Part shown: positions 25,748 through 35,457 of the stretch, piece after piece
Layout: every line of letters starts with the position of its first letter
Numbering within the stretch: the first letter of the stretch is position 1
DNA from: CALCNS01 sp937897315
Lineage (GTDB): Bacteria; Bacillota; JAAYKD01
DNA: 64,000 nucleotides
Direction of reading: 5' to 3'
NCBI GenBank assembly: GCA_036744005.1
Contig: DAINOJ010000001.1
Location: 124,001 to 188,000 of the forward strand
The notes under the pieces: generated by a model
Told to the model about the DNA's origin: nothing
The model's database searches: none
The model's input: only the letters and a program-made list of their open reading frames with translations
Translations under genes and position numbers: made by a program

Positions 25748-26944
25748 TCATAATGAATAGATGTAATGACCTTCACCACTAAATAGATACAACCCATTTT
25801 GCTTCTTCCACTCGCCAAAATCCAAATAGGGTGGTTCGTAATGTTTGAAATCCGTGGGATAACCATTTAGTGGGGTGTTGAAACTGGTGTAGAAGGGTAG
25901 CATTCTTCCGGATACCGGTACCAATCCGATGGATTTCGCCAGTTCGCGTGTTATCGTGACAAAAGAAGTGACATAACCTCGTTCTCCATAGAGACAATCT
26001 AAATAAAGCAAATCCTGTTTATGATCCCTGACGATGCGTAAAATAGCCCGAGCAACGAGCGAGCTTTCCTCATCTTCATCTGGATTAATCATTTCCAATA
26101 AAGCCATATTACTGTCGAGTAGGTTCGCCCATAATTTATGGCTTTGTTCATGTGTATCTAAACGAATGGGGTTCTGACAACTGCTCCAATGCGGGGAACG
26201 GGTGCTCATACTGACAATGGAGTAAGGGTCTATGGTGACTCTCATCGTATAAAGTGTCTTGCCACCTCGTTGATTGAATTTGGTTAAGACGGTTGGGTAT
26301 TCGTAGAATATCTGAAAAAGAAAATCCTCAATTTTCGAGGTTTTAGGTATTTTCTTTTCTGTCAGCTCTTTCAGCTTTTCCAGCCGATCTACAGCAAACT
26401 CCCCATCGTTAAACTCCTGAAGAGTTGTTTTTGCCAAAAAGCGACTAAAATGATGGTCCACTGCACTTCGCGCTTCAAGTGAAATCCAATACCACCATAA
26501 AGGAAGGCGCGACGCTTTTCCGCTTCGGTTTTTATATTTCTTTACAGGCTCAGGATCAATATGAAAGATTACATTGAGCATGCCACCAATTTTTGGGGAA
26601 GACACCAGTTTTCTTTGATCTAGTGACCAACCCATACGAAACTCTTTAAATTTTTTATCTGTGATTTTGCCTTCAATGAGTTCCGTCCAAGTCACGGTGT
26701 CTAATACTTCCTTTAACCACTCGTATTTTTTTAATTGAGGGGCGTTTAACACATTCTCTGACCACCAGAAGGGCATAGGTGGAGAGGGGATTGGATGAAT
26801 TCCACTGATTTGTTGCAACAGGGGATGCCTGGGAATGTAATCAGGAAACGGGCTCGGACAGCAAGGTCTTTTCGCGTTCAAGTAGTACTCATGGGCTTTT
26901 TGTAAGCGCTCTTGTATATTCAATGGTTGATTGTAATCGGTCAT
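25748..26944 (-). CDS. Unrecognised 398-aa protein
   Basis: I do not recognise this protein with confidence. It is soluble, with no signal peptide, no membrane segment and no P-loop. The N-terminal third is rich in proline and aromatic residues (PCCPSPFPDYIPRHP). The middle has a basic segment. The most conserved-looking part is the last 170 residues: IDPYSIVSMSTRSPHWSSC, then LWANLLDSNMALLEMI, ARAILRIV, and LYLDCLYGERGY. By memory this pattern resembles a C-terminal motif set of uncharacterised phage proteins; I cannot check it. ATG 26944 follows AAAGGTGAG. It precedes no other minus-strand gene and follows the peptidase gene by 35 bases, so the two may be cotranscribed. Confidence 0.65.
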   Translation of the reverse strand: MTDYNQPLNIQERLQKAHEYYLNAKRPCCPSPFPDYIPRHPLLQQISGIHPIPSPPMPFWWSENVLNAPQLKKYEWLKEVLDTVTWTELIEGKITDKKFKEFRMGWSLDQRKLVSSPKIGGMLNVIFHIDPEPVKKYKNRSGKASRLPLWWYWISLEARSAVDHHFSRFLAKTTLQEFNDGEFAVDRLEKLKELTEKKIPKTSKIEDFLFQIFYEYPTVLTKFNQRGGKTLYTMRVTIDPYSIVSMSTRSPHWSSCQNPIRLDTHEQSHKLWANLLDSNMALLEMINPDEDEESSLVARAILRIVRDHKQDLLYLDCLYGERGYVTSFVTITRELAKSIGLVPVSGRMLPFYTSFNTPLNGYPTDFKHYEPPYLDFGEWKKQNGLYLFSGEGHYIYSL

Positions 26945-26979
26945 GTTTATCTCACCTTTGAGTCAATTTCTTGCAGTCC

Positions 26980-27804
26980 CTATGATTCATTCCATGAATA
27001 GGACTCCAGGATCTCTTTCACCCAACGTACACAATTGTTGAAGGCATAGAGATCGATGCGCTCTAATGAGGTGTGAGGCTGATAGTAACCGACGCTAATA
27101 TTTACGCAGTCCACCTTCAGGCGCTTGGATAGGAAATAGGCATCGGAATAAGAACCCACGGTTTCCCTGAGATCTTTTACATTGGTTCGAATACCGGATT
27201 GCAGAACATGTTGATAGAGTTTTTTGGTACACAACATCTGTCGTTCTATGGAGGTAACGATATCCCCACTAAATTTCCGGTCGAGGACAAGGCCAAAACG
27301 GATATCTTGAAAAAAATCACGGCGGACTTCGGAGATTCCTTCTCCTCCGATTTCCTCTCGTGTGGATAAAATGATTTTGATGTTCAGCGGTCCGTCATAG
27401 GTTTCCAATATAGAAAGGATGATCTCAATCCCACAACGATCATCCCCACCCAAAACGACGGAGCGGATGTTTCCTGTATATCGATCACGTTCCAAAAGAT
27501 CGATATTCAGTTGCAAATAACCATTTTGAACGATATAATATTTATCTTGAGGGGGATATAATACCGTATCCTGATGAGCGCTCAGTAATACAGTGGGAGC
27601 CGAAGGGTCACCTCTGCGGAAGGCATATACATTACCTATGGCATCACGATTCGTAAACTCACAATATTTCGCAAGAAGGGGTTCTATAAAGTCTGCCATA
27701 GGTGTTTCTTCCTTAGGTGGTGCATAGATATCAACTAATTCGATTAAGCGATCTAAGTTGAACGCAGCAAAATCGAAGGTCTTCTCTCTTTTTATCACTT
27801 TCAT
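26980..27804 (-). CDS. M20/M28-type zinc peptidase-like protein
   Basis: 274 residues with the co-catalytic zinc layout of the M20/M28/M42 group: SAHQDT (His77, Asp79), GGDDRCG (bridging Asp121), STREEIGG (Glu150 catalytic, Glu151), VLDRKFSGD (Asp175) and YQPHTSLERI (His244). It is shorter than usual M20 enzymes and has no obvious lid domain, so it looks like a single catalytic domain. The substrate is unknown; aminopeptidase or deacylase activity is likely. ATG 27804 (after CAGGTGATGG) is preferred over TTG 27825. A promoter lies at 27837-27865, and the unrecognised 398-aa gene is immediately downstream. Confidence 0.78.
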   Translation of the reverse strand: MKVIKREKTFDFAAFNLDRLIELVDIYAPPKEETPMADFIEPLLAKYCEFTNRDAIGNVYAFRRGDPSAPTVLLSAHQDTVLYPPQDKYYIVQNGYLQLNIDLLERDRYTGNIRSVVLGGDDRCGIEIILSILETYDGPLNIKIILSTREEIGGEGISEVRRDFFQDIRFGLVLDRKFSGDIVTSIERQMLCTKKLYQHVLQSGIRTNVKDLRETVGSYSDAYFLSKRLKVDCVNISVGYYQPHTSLERIDLYAFNNCVRWVKEILESYSWNES

Positions 27805-27836
27805 GCCATCACCTGCATCTAACAATTTCTCTCTAC

Positions 27837-27865
27837 ATCATACACTTTTTTTAGATAATGGGCAA
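27837..27865 (-). promoter_or_regulatory. Promoter of the peptidase/398-aa gene pair
   Basis: Minus strand: TTGCCC, 17-base spacer, TATGAT. About 30 bases from the peptidase start codon. Confidence 0.6.
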
Positions 27866-27916
27866 GTTATTTTTGCTTGAGTCCATTCTAACTGTTCGAA
27901 CAAAAAGGAGACTGTT

Positions 27917-29302
27917 ATGTCAAACAACAAAATTCAAAATACCTTACAGGACTGGTCAGAAAATTTTTCTCTTCAGAACGGTAGGCCCCCTCGAATGTGC
28001 TTTCTTACCTTTGGCTGCCAAATGAGTTTTAATGATGCGGAGCTGGTAGCGGGATTACTAGATCGGGTGGGCTTTGTGAAACATGAGGTACCAGAGGAAT
28101 CCGATATTGTTATCTTAAACACGTGCAGTGTCCGTGAAAGCGCGGAGAATCGAGTTCTAGGACATTTGGGACGGCTGAAGTTCATCAAAGAACAACATCC
28201 AAATCTGATTGTTGCTTTGGGAGGTTGCATGGTGCAAAGACCTGAAGTGGTGGAGAAATTGAACCGCAGTTATAGACACATCGATATTTTATTTGGTACC
28301 CACCATATAGATGAATTTCCAGAATTATTGTTGAAAATATTGGAACATAAAGGAAAAGTGATTCAGATCACGGAAACCAATGATGTACCTCAGGAAGGGT
28401 TACCCAAATTGCGGTTGTCCCCTTCGGTTGCCTCGGTTAGCATCACATTTGGCTGTGATAATTTCTGCACGTATTGCATCGTTCCTTATGTGCGGGGACG
28501 AGAGAGAAGTAGAAATCCGAAAGATATTGTTATAGAGATTCAAGGTTTGGTTGCAGAAGGATGCAAGGAGATTACTCTACTGGGGCAGAATGTCAACTCC
28601 TATGGGAAAGGGCTGACACCTCAGGTCGATTTTTCCGATCTGCTACAACAGGTTAATGCAGTAGAAGGAATTCAAAGAATCCGCTTTATGTCTTCTCATC
28701 CGCGTGATGTTAGTGAAAAATTAATCCGGACGTTTGCTACCTGTGAGCATGTCTGCCCACATTTTCATTTACCTATGCAATCGGGGAGTAGTCGAATTTT
28801 ACAGTTAATGAATCGCGGATATACAAAGGAGCAATATGTAGCACTGGCAGAAAGCATTCGCTACGCGGTTCCGAAAGTAGCCTTCACAACAGATATTATC
28901 GTTGGTTTTCCCGGAGAAACCGAACAGGATTTTGAAGACACGTTGGATGTCGTTCGGGCTGTTCGCTTCGATAGCGCTTATACGTTTATCTATAGTCAGC
29001 GTAGTGGTACCCCAGCAGCGGATATGGCGGAACAAGTACCTTATGCAGTGAAGCAAGAACGTATACAACGGTTGATGGATCTCCAAGCAGAAATATCTTT
29101 ACAACTGAATCAAGGATATGAAGGCCAGACGGTAGAAATTCTGGTAGAAAGTGTCAGCAAGCAAGATTCAGGCATGCTAACCGGGCGTACAGGTGGAAAT
29201 AAACTAGTACATTTTGCTGCGGACCCACAATGGATTGGTAAACTGGTTCGTGTCCGTATTGAAAAGGCCAGTAGCTGGCATTTGACGGGTGTTTTGGAAT
29301 AA
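27917..29302 (+). CDS. miaB: tRNA-2-methylthio-N6-dimethylallyladenosine synthase MiaB
   Basis: Radical SAM methylthiotransferase acting on i6A37 of tRNAs that read UNN codons. 461 residues: MTTase domain with Cys34, Cys70 and Cys104, radical SAM domain with CDNFCTYC (Cys180, Cys184, Cys187), and TRAM domain. Opening TFGCQMSFNDAE is the MiaB signature. ATG 27917 follows AAAAAGGAG. It heads the run miaB-mutS-mutL-methyltransferase-miaA-hfq; MiaA from the same run makes the i6A that MiaB modifies. Confidence 0.96.
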   Translation: MSNNKIQNTLQDWSENFSLQNGRPPRMCFLTFGCQMSFNDAELVAGLLDRVGFVKHEVPEESDIVILNTCSVRESAENRVLGHLGRLKFIKEQHPNLIVALGGCMVQRPEVVEKLNRSYRHIDILFGTHHIDEFPELLLKILEHKGKVIQITETNDVPQEGLPKLRLSPSVASVSITFGCDNFCTYCIVPYVRGRERSRNPKDIVIEIQGLVAEGCKEITLLGQNVNSYGKGLTPQVDFSDLLQQVNAVEGIQRIRFMSSHPRDVSEKLIRTFATCEHVCPHFHLPMQSGSSRILQLMNRGYTKEQYVALAESIRYAVPKVAFTTDIIVGFPGETEQDFEDTLDVVRAVRFDSAYTFIYSQRSGTPAADMAEQVPYAVKQERIQRLMDLQAEISLQLNQGYEGQTVEILVESVSKQDSGMLTGRTGGNKLVHFAADPQWIGKLVRVRIEKASSWHLTGVLE

Positions 29303-29322
29303 ACTTGGTTGGAGGGATTTCG

Positions 29323-31932
29323 ATGAACAAGTCGTTTACGCCGATGATGCAGCAGTATCTGCAAATGAAGGAAGTGAATCCGGATGCCGTCCTCTTCTTT
29401 CGGCTCGGTGATTTTTATGAAATGTTTTTTGAAGATGCCATCGAGATCTCAAAAGTACTGGATATCACTTTGACTGGGCGAGATGCAGGGCAGGAAGAAA
29501 GGGTCCCCATGTGTGGAGTGCCTTATCATGCTGCTGAAGCATATATCAGCAAACTGGTAGCAAAAGGGTATCGAGTGGCTATTTGTGAACAGGTCGAGGA
29601 CCCAAAAGAAGCCAAAGGTTTGGTGAGAAGAGACATTGTTCGAATTGTAACTCCCGGTACGGCCAACTTAAGTCCTTTGTTAGAGGAAAAAAGGAACAAT
29701 TACCTTGTATGTATTGATTGGCAAGATCTTTCCTTTTCACTTGCAGCGATGGATGTTTCGACAGGAGCCTTCTCCTGTACTACTTATCAGGGTGAAGATG
29801 CAGGTAGACAAGCGAAAAACGAACTCACACGTCTGAATCCCAGTGAGGTAATCCCATGGCACGATCGCGAGCTGGATGAACTGATCCTGCTTTGCGAATC
29901 CTTGAATATTCACCTAACCCAACTTCAAAGCGAAGTGAAAAAAGTCATAAAAGAAACCATTCAGCGGGATGAGGAGTTTTTTCATACCATTCCTGTTGAA
30001 GTGAGACAGGGAAGCTTACCTGAAGTTTGTCAAGCTCTTCGTTGGTATGTAGAGAACACGACGAAACTTCAGAGCATTCGTTGGATGTCACCTGAGTTTT
30101 ATCAGCTGGATTGGCACATGGTCCTAGATACCTCAACTAGACGGAGCTTGGAATTGACACAAACCATGCGTGATAATCAGTATCAAGGTTCTTTGTTATG
30201 GGTTATGGATCGAACCAAAACGTCATCCGGTGGGAGGTTGTTACATCAGTGGGTCTTGCAACCACTAACTCATCGTGCCCAAATCGAGCACCGCTTAACT
30301 GCAGTGCAAGAATTTGTAGAACAACCTGATATGAGAGAGGCCTTACAAGAGCAATTATCCAAAGTTTCGGATTTAGAACGATTGTTAAGCCGCATTAGTT
30401 TCGGTTCCGCCAATGCCAGGGATTTATCGGCGTTGAATAAGACAGTATCGTTGATTCCAAGTATCAAAGGGATTTTGGCATCCGCTCAATCATCATTAGT
30501 ACAAACTCAACTGTCATCGATGCCAGACTTGCTCAAAATACAGGAAAGGATATCTTTAGCGATAGTGGATGAACCTCCTGTTTCTGTTAGAGAAGGTGGA
30601 ATGATCCGATTGGGGTATCACCCGGAAGTGGACCGATTATCGAAAGCAGCATCGGAGGGTAAAGATTGGGTCCTGGCATTGGAAAAAGAGGAGAGAGATC
30701 GAACTGGAATACGAACTCTAAAAGTGGGATATAATCGCGTATTCGGCTACTATATCGAGGTGAGCAAAGCTCAGGTAGTGAATGTGCCAGACTCGTATAT
30801 TCGCAAGCAGACTTTGACCAATGGTGAACGGTACATCACACAACGCTTGAAAGAATTAGAAGAGACGATATTAGGTGCGGAAACGAAGCTCGTTGAGTTG
30901 GAATATGACTTGTTTATGGAGTTGCGCGATTGGGTTGCGAGTTTTCGGGAGGATATCCTCAAAGTTGCTGCGAATCTTTCGGTGCTGGACTGTCTTGCTT
31001 CCTTAGCAGAAATTGCTACCCGATATCGATATTGCCGACCTTCCATTCAACAAGGAGGGGTAATTCGAATCAGAGAGGGCCGTCACCCCGTGGTAGAAAG
31101 AACTCTAAAGAACCACCCGTATATTCCTAACGACCTAAATATCGATCGGGAGCAGCAGCGCATCCTAATCATTACAGGACCGAATATGGCTGGTAAAAGT
31201 ACTTATTTAAGAATGTCTGCACTAATCGTGCTGATGGCCCAGATGGGATCCTATGTTCCTGCAGAGTCTGCTGAAATAGGGATTGTCGATCGAATCTTTA
31301 CCCGCGTAGGCACTGGAGACGATTTAGCCGGTGGTCAATCTACTTTCATGGTTGAAATGACGGAGCTTAGTCAAATTTTAGCTTCTGCGACACAAAATAG
31401 CTTATTGATTTTGGACGAAATTGGTCGTGGAACGAGCACCTTCGATGGTATGAGTATTGCGCGAGCGGCTCTTGAGCATATCCAAAACCCAAAGATACTG
31501 GGAGCAAGGACATTATTTGCAACTCACTATCATGAACTAACCGATTTAGAGCAATTACTGGAGGGAGTACGAAATTATTCGGTCGCGGTTCGGGGGAAAG
31601 ACGAGAATATTGTTTTCTTACATCGAATCGTACCGGGTGGGATGGATAAAAGTTATGGTATAGAAGTTGCACGTTTAGCAGGATTGCCGCGTCCTTTAAT
31701 AAGGAGAGCTCGTGAAATACTAAAGCAATTGGAGTCTCAGGAACAGGCTATGCTCAAACAAGAACACAAAGGGAAAGGGAGTCCTCCGAATCTAGAGGAA
31801 CAATTGCCCTTATACGCTTCGGAGGAACACCCCATATTAAAAGAATTGAAATCTGCAGATGTGATGTCGATGTCGCCCATAGAGGCTTTAAACTTCATGC
31901 ATCAATTACAAGTGAAGTTAAGAAAGGAGTAG
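29323..31932 (+). CDS. mutS: DNA mismatch repair protein MutS
   Basis: Recognises base mismatches and small loops after replication and recruits MutL. 869 residues. Features: the N-terminal mismatch-reading region with RLGDFYEMFFEDA, connector and lever domains, and the ABC-type ATPase with Walker A TGPNMAGKST and Walker B LLILDEIGRGTSTFDG, then the helix-turn-helix dimer domain. A C-terminal part carries the MutL-type clamp region. ATG 29323 is used, after TTGGAGGG; a TTG 18 bases upstream is unlikely. mutL follows after 8 bases. Confidence 0.97.
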   Translation: MNKSFTPMMQQYLQMKEVNPDAVLFFRLGDFYEMFFEDAIEISKVLDITLTGRDAGQEERVPMCGVPYHAAEAYISKLVAKGYRVAICEQVEDPKEAKGLVRRDIVRIVTPGTANLSPLLEEKRNNYLVCIDWQDLSFSLAAMDVSTGAFSCTTYQGEDAGRQAKNELTRLNPSEVIPWHDRELDELILLCESLNIHLTQLQSEVKKVIKETIQRDEEFFHTIPVEVRQGSLPEVCQALRWYVENTTKLQSIRWMSPEFYQLDWHMVLDTSTRRSLELTQTMRDNQYQGSLLWVMDRTKTSSGGRLLHQWVLQPLTHRAQIEHRLTAVQEFVEQPDMREALQEQLSKVSDLERLLSRISFGSANARDLSALNKTVSLIPSIKGILASAQSSLVQTQLSSMPDLLKIQERISLAIVDEPPVSVREGGMIRLGYHPEVDRLSKAASEGKDWVLALEKEERDRTGIRTLKVGYNRVFGYYIEVSKAQVVNVPDSYIRKQTLTNGERYITQRLKELEETILGAETKLVELEYDLFMELRDWVASFREDILKVAANLSVLDCLASLAEIATRYRYCRPSIQQGGVIRIREGRHPVVERTLKNHPYIPNDLNIDREQQRILIITGPNMAGKSTYLRMSALIVLMAQMGSYVPAESAEIGIVDRIFTRVGTGDDLAGGQSTFMVEMTELSQILASATQNSLLILDEIGRGTSTFDGMSIARAALEHIQNPKILGARTLFATHYHELTDLEQLLEGVRNYSVAVRGKDENIVFLHRIVPGGMDKSYGIEVARLAGLPRPLIRRAREILKQLESQEQAMLKQEHKGKGSPPNLEEQLPLYASEEHPILKELKSADVMSMSPIEALNFMHQLQVKLRKE

Positions 31933-31940
31933 AGGATACT

Positions 31941-33719
31941 ATGGAACAGCGAATTCAAGTTCTTCCGGTGGATGTTGCCAACAAAATTGCTGCGGGCGAA
32001 GTGGTGGAAAGGCCGGCATCTGTAGTCAAAGAACTTGTGGAGAATGCAATCGATGCCGGTGCAACCTCTATTCAAATAGAAATCGACCAAGGTGGATTAG
32101 AAAGAATTCTGGTGATAGACAACGGTTCGGGTATGAGTGCTTTGGATGCTCCCCGTGCCTTAGAAAGACATGCGACCAGTAAAATTCGTGATGAGGCAGA
32201 TCTCTTTTCTATTGCCACACTAGGGTTTAGAGGGGAGGCTTTGCCCAGCATTGCCTCGGTTTCTAAATTCCGTTTACTCACAAGAAGAGAAGAAGATTTG
32301 GCCGGTACGCTGGTGAAGGTAGAAAATGGGTTAACAACAGTGGAAGAATCTGCAGCTCCAAAAGGAACTAGGATCACGGTGGAGAACTTGTTTTACAATA
32401 CTCCGGCGCGTTTGAAATTCATGAAGTCCACGGTCACCGAGGGGAGTCATGTTTTACAAGTGTGTATGCATTTAGCTCTGACTCGACCGGAAATCTCATT
32501 TCAATGTACTAGGGACGATAAATTGGTTTTAGACACCTCTGGTGATGCGAACCTTTTATCGGTTATCCATAGTCTCTATGGCAGAGCCATGAAGGAGCAG
32601 CTGTTGCCGGTTCAATATGCCGATGGAGAATACAACGTAACTGGTTGGGTTGGCAAAGCAACATTTTCTAGGCCAAGTCGCCGTGACAGCCATTTCATCA
32701 TCAATGGACGTTATGCAACCGCAACATCTATCCAGCATGCGGTAGAAGAAGCATATCGGCAGCGTATGGAACCAAGGAAGTATCCATTTTTCGTTTTATC
32801 GTTGCAGGTGCCATTACCTCTCATCGATGTGAATGTGCATCCCGCGAAAACAGAGGTTCGTTTTCAGGAAGATCGAAGAGTGTATGCATTGGTTCAAAAG
32901 GCTGTCACGCAAGCCTTAAATCCTGTGATTTCGGAGGATGTTGCATTAAAAGCCCCGCCAAAGATAGAATGGTCCGTCCAGACCAACCCTTGGAAGTATC
33001 AGGTGGTTCAAGAAACCTTTTATCACGATGCACGTCCAATAAAAAATGATCCTGAACCTGAGACGCCACCTCAGCCAATCCCCTCAAAGTTTCCAGATAG
33101 CGCTTTCTATGTATCGACTTCGGAACCCAATCAATTTCCCCCATTGCGACCCGTCAGCCAGCTTGCTGGCACGTATATTCTTGCACAAAGCTCGGATTCA
33201 CTTTGGATTTTTGACCAACATGCTATGGCCGAGCGGATCCTTTTTCATCAGTTGAAGAGACAATTCAATCAGGGTCAAATCCAAAGGCAAATGTTGCTAG
33301 AACCCACTACTCTACATTATGGTGTAGCGGAATACGATCGGATTTTGCAACGAATCCCTGATTTTTCTGCTCTTGGTTTTCTCATAGAAGACTTTGGAAA
33401 TCAGACTTTACTGGTACGTGAAATACCACAGGTACTGGTATCCATGCAAGATCAGGAACATTATCGCCGTTTATTTTTAGAGCTTGCACAAACAGAACGG
33501 GTTCCTCAACAATCGGATCTGTTATTAAAGAGGTTGGTAACCTTGTCCTGTAAAGGCTCGGTCAAGGCGAATTCCTGGTTACCTCAGCAACAGATGATGG
33601 ACTTGATAGACCAACTGGGTCGATGTGAAGATGCCTCTACATGTCCACATGGTCGACCAACGTACTATAAGATTGGGTTAGGTGATTTAGATCGTTACTT
33701 TAATAGGGTGACACCGTGA
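31941..33719 (+). CDS. mutL: DNA mismatch repair protein MutL
   Basis: Couples mismatch recognition to strand nicking. 592 residues. The N-terminal GHKL ATPase shows ELVENAIDAGA, DNGSGM and GFRGEALPSI. The C-terminal endonuclease half has the motif normally written DQHA(X)2E(X)4E; here it is DQHAMAERILFH (425-436), with the last glutamate replaced by His436. CPHGRPT and LSCKGSVKANSW, other endonuclease motifs, are present, so nicking activity is likely kept. The linker (about 335-400) is proline-rich. ATG has AAAGGAGTAGAGG upstream, and the stop overlaps the next start. Confidence 0.96.
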   Translation: MEQRIQVLPVDVANKIAAGEVVERPASVVKELVENAIDAGATSIQIEIDQGGLERILVIDNGSGMSALDAPRALERHATSKIRDEADLFSIATLGFRGEALPSIASVSKFRLLTRREEDLAGTLVKVENGLTTVEESAAPKGTRITVENLFYNTPARLKFMKSTVTEGSHVLQVCMHLALTRPEISFQCTRDDKLVLDTSGDANLLSVIHSLYGRAMKEQLLPVQYADGEYNVTGWVGKATFSRPSRRDSHFIINGRYATATSIQHAVEEAYRQRMEPRKYPFFVLSLQVPLPLIDVNVHPAKTEVRFQEDRRVYALVQKAVTQALNPVISEDVALKAPPKIEWSVQTNPWKYQVVQETFYHDARPIKNDPEPETPPQPIPSKFPDSAFYVSTSEPNQFPPLRPVSQLAGTYILAQSSDSLWIFDQHAMAERILFHQLKRQFNQGQIQRQMLLEPTTLHYGVAEYDRILQRIPDFSALGFLIEDFGNQTLLVREIPQVLVSMQDQEHYRRLFLELAQTERVPQQSDLLLKRLVTLSCKGSVKANSWLPQQQMMDLIDQLGRCEDASTCPHGRPTYYKIGLGDLDRYFNRVTP

Positions 33720-34504
33720 AGCAACCATGGGTGGTACCTGCGGTAGATAAGCCAGACTATGTAGAGTATGCGAACCTTGTTGCCAATAAATACGGATTGC
33801 GGTTCCGCATGCGGTATGGAAGAACGATTCATCAACTGCTACAAGAACTTGAGTCTCCCTTGCTGGTTGCAAACCAACAAGGATGTTATTATCGTAGCGA
33901 GCATAGTATTCTTCGATATCATATGGGATTAGCTCCTTTGAGACTGCTCCAATTACAAAGGGGAAAACACGATTATTTATTGGACGCCTTATCCTTAATA
34001 GGGCACGAAACGGTTTTAGACGCAACTTTTGGATTCGGTGCGGATTCTTATGTCATAGCCTCTGCATTGCAAGATACACATGCAAGAATCATAGGTCTGG
34101 AATCTTCTGCTCCAATTTACTATTTGGCCTCTGAAGGGTTGCTGCATTATATTGACGAAACTGGCTTTTTGACCAAAGAACTTCGTCAAAAGATTGATTT
34201 ATTTCATATGGATCATGGTGCTTATCTAGAACAAGCTGACACAGGCAGCGTAGATATTGTATACTTTGACCCTATGTTCATACGCCCTGTTGAAGGAAGT
34301 GTTCATATGGAAGGGATACGCAATTATGGAAATAAGTCATTGCTACATCCTGATGTGGTCGCCATGGCGAAGAAGGTTGCTAAGAAACGGATTGTCATCA
34401 AAGAGCGAAGGCAATCAGATTTTTGGTTGAAACATCCTGCAGACGAATATGTAGGAGGAAAGTATAGCAATATTGTTTATGGGGTGATATATTGTGAATC
34501 CTAA
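33716..34504 (+). CDS. SAM-dependent methyltransferase, RsmJ-like
   Basis: 262 residues with a class I methyltransferase fold: motif I VLDATFGFGADSYV (about 101-114) and motif IV DIVYFDPMF. The FDPMF catalytic motif and DAT.G.G lead resemble RsmJ, which methylates G1516 (E. coli numbering) of 16S rRNA at N2. The N-terminal 90 residues are a separate small domain. It starts with GTG overlapping the mutL stop by four bases and overlaps miaA by eleven, so it is embedded in the mut-mia operon. RNA guanine methylation is the likely job, but the site is not proven. Confidence 0.72.
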   Translation: MKQPWVVPAVDKPDYVEYANLVANKYGLRFRMRYGRTIHQLLQELESPLLVANQQGCYYRSEHSILRYHMGLAPLRLLQLQRGKHDYLLDALSLIGHETVLDATFGFGADSYVIASALQDTHARIIGLESSAPIYYLASEGLLHYIDETGFLTKELRQKIDLFHMDHGAYLEQADTGSVDIVYFDPMFIRPVEGSVHMEGIRNYGNKSLLHPDVVAMAKKVAKKRIVIKERRQSDFWLKHPADEYVGGKYSNIVYGVIYCES

Positions 34505-35441
34505 ACAGTTGCAACCGGTTTTATGTATTTTGGGACCAACCGGGGTGGGCAAGACTGCACTTTCTATACAGATTGCCAAGGCATTGACAGGGGAAATCGT
34601 TTCAGCAGATTCCATGCAGATCTATAAGGGGATGGACATCGGAACAGCAAAAGTCAGTAAAGAAGAACAATTGATCATACCTCATCATTGCATCGACTTA
34701 GTAACAATCCATGAACCCTACTCGGTTGCCCGATATCAAGAAGATGCCAGAAGAGCCATATCGGAGATCCATCATCGGGGTCACCTTCCCGTTGTCGTTG
34801 GAGGAACAGGCTTATATATTCAAGCTGCATTAGAACCTTACGATTTTCACTCTGCCAATCGAGACGATACTTTGAGAAACCAACTTTTGAAGCAATATGA
34901 AGTGATTGGGGCGAATGCCATGTGGCATAAGCTTCTAGAAGTTGACAAAGACTCCGCTCATAAATTGCATCCAAACGATGCTCGACGAGTGATAAGAGCT
35001 CTTGAAGCCTATCAACAATCGGGAATCCCACTGTCCCAAGCGGAAAAGCGTACGAAAGAAGCTTCACCGTTGTACCGCGTCACATATATCGGATTCCTTC
35101 GAGATCGAGAAGAGATGTATGAGCGTATAGATAGGCGGGTTGATGAGATGATTCGCGAGGGACTATTGCAGGAAGTTCATCAATTGATAGAGGATGGTTT
35201 ACTAGAAGATAGTACACCAGGTCAAGCATTAGGATATAAAGAGTTTTTTCCGTATTTTCGCTTGGAAAGGAGTTTGGAAGAAACAGTAGAACAACTGAAA
35301 AGAGATACAAGACGATACGCGAAAAGGCAGTTGACATGGTTTCGACGCATGAGGGACATCTATTGGATTCATCCCGACGAGTATCTTCGCAGGGAAAAGT
35401 TTGAAGATTTGATGGAACGGATAAAACCGTTGATATCATAA
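34494..35441 (+). CDS. miaA: tRNA dimethylallyltransferase MiaA
   Basis: Adds a dimethylallyl group to A37 of tRNAs reading UNN codons, producing the substrate for MiaB. 315 residues. Motifs: P-loop GPTGVGKTALS (residues 12-22), SADSMQIYKGMDIGTAK, VVGGTGLYIQA and the C-terminal RRYAKRQLTWFR. The start is GTG 34494, eleven bases inside the upstream methyltransferase gene. hfq follows after 16 bases, the arrangement seen in many Bacillota and Proteobacteria. Confidence 0.96.
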   Translation: MNPKQLQPVLCILGPTGVGKTALSIQIAKALTGEIVSADSMQIYKGMDIGTAKVSKEEQLIIPHHCIDLVTIHEPYSVARYQEDARRAISEIHHRGHLPVVVGGTGLYIQAALEPYDFHSANRDDTLRNQLLKQYEVIGANAMWHKLLEVDKDSAHKLHPNDARRVIRALEAYQQSGIPLSQAEKRTKEASPLYRVTYIGFLRDREEMYERIDRRVDEMIREGLLQEVHQLIEDGLLEDSTPGQALGYKEFFPYFRLERSLEETVEQLKRDTRRYAKRQLTWFRRMRDIYWIHPDEYLRREKFEDLMERIKPLIS

Positions 35442-35457
35442 GGAAAGAGGGGAAGAA

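Noticed and set aside
25748..26944. The 398-aa gene as a sign of a prophage
   Set aside because: No integrase, capsid, terminase or lysis gene is near, and the flanking genes are ordinary chromosomal ones.
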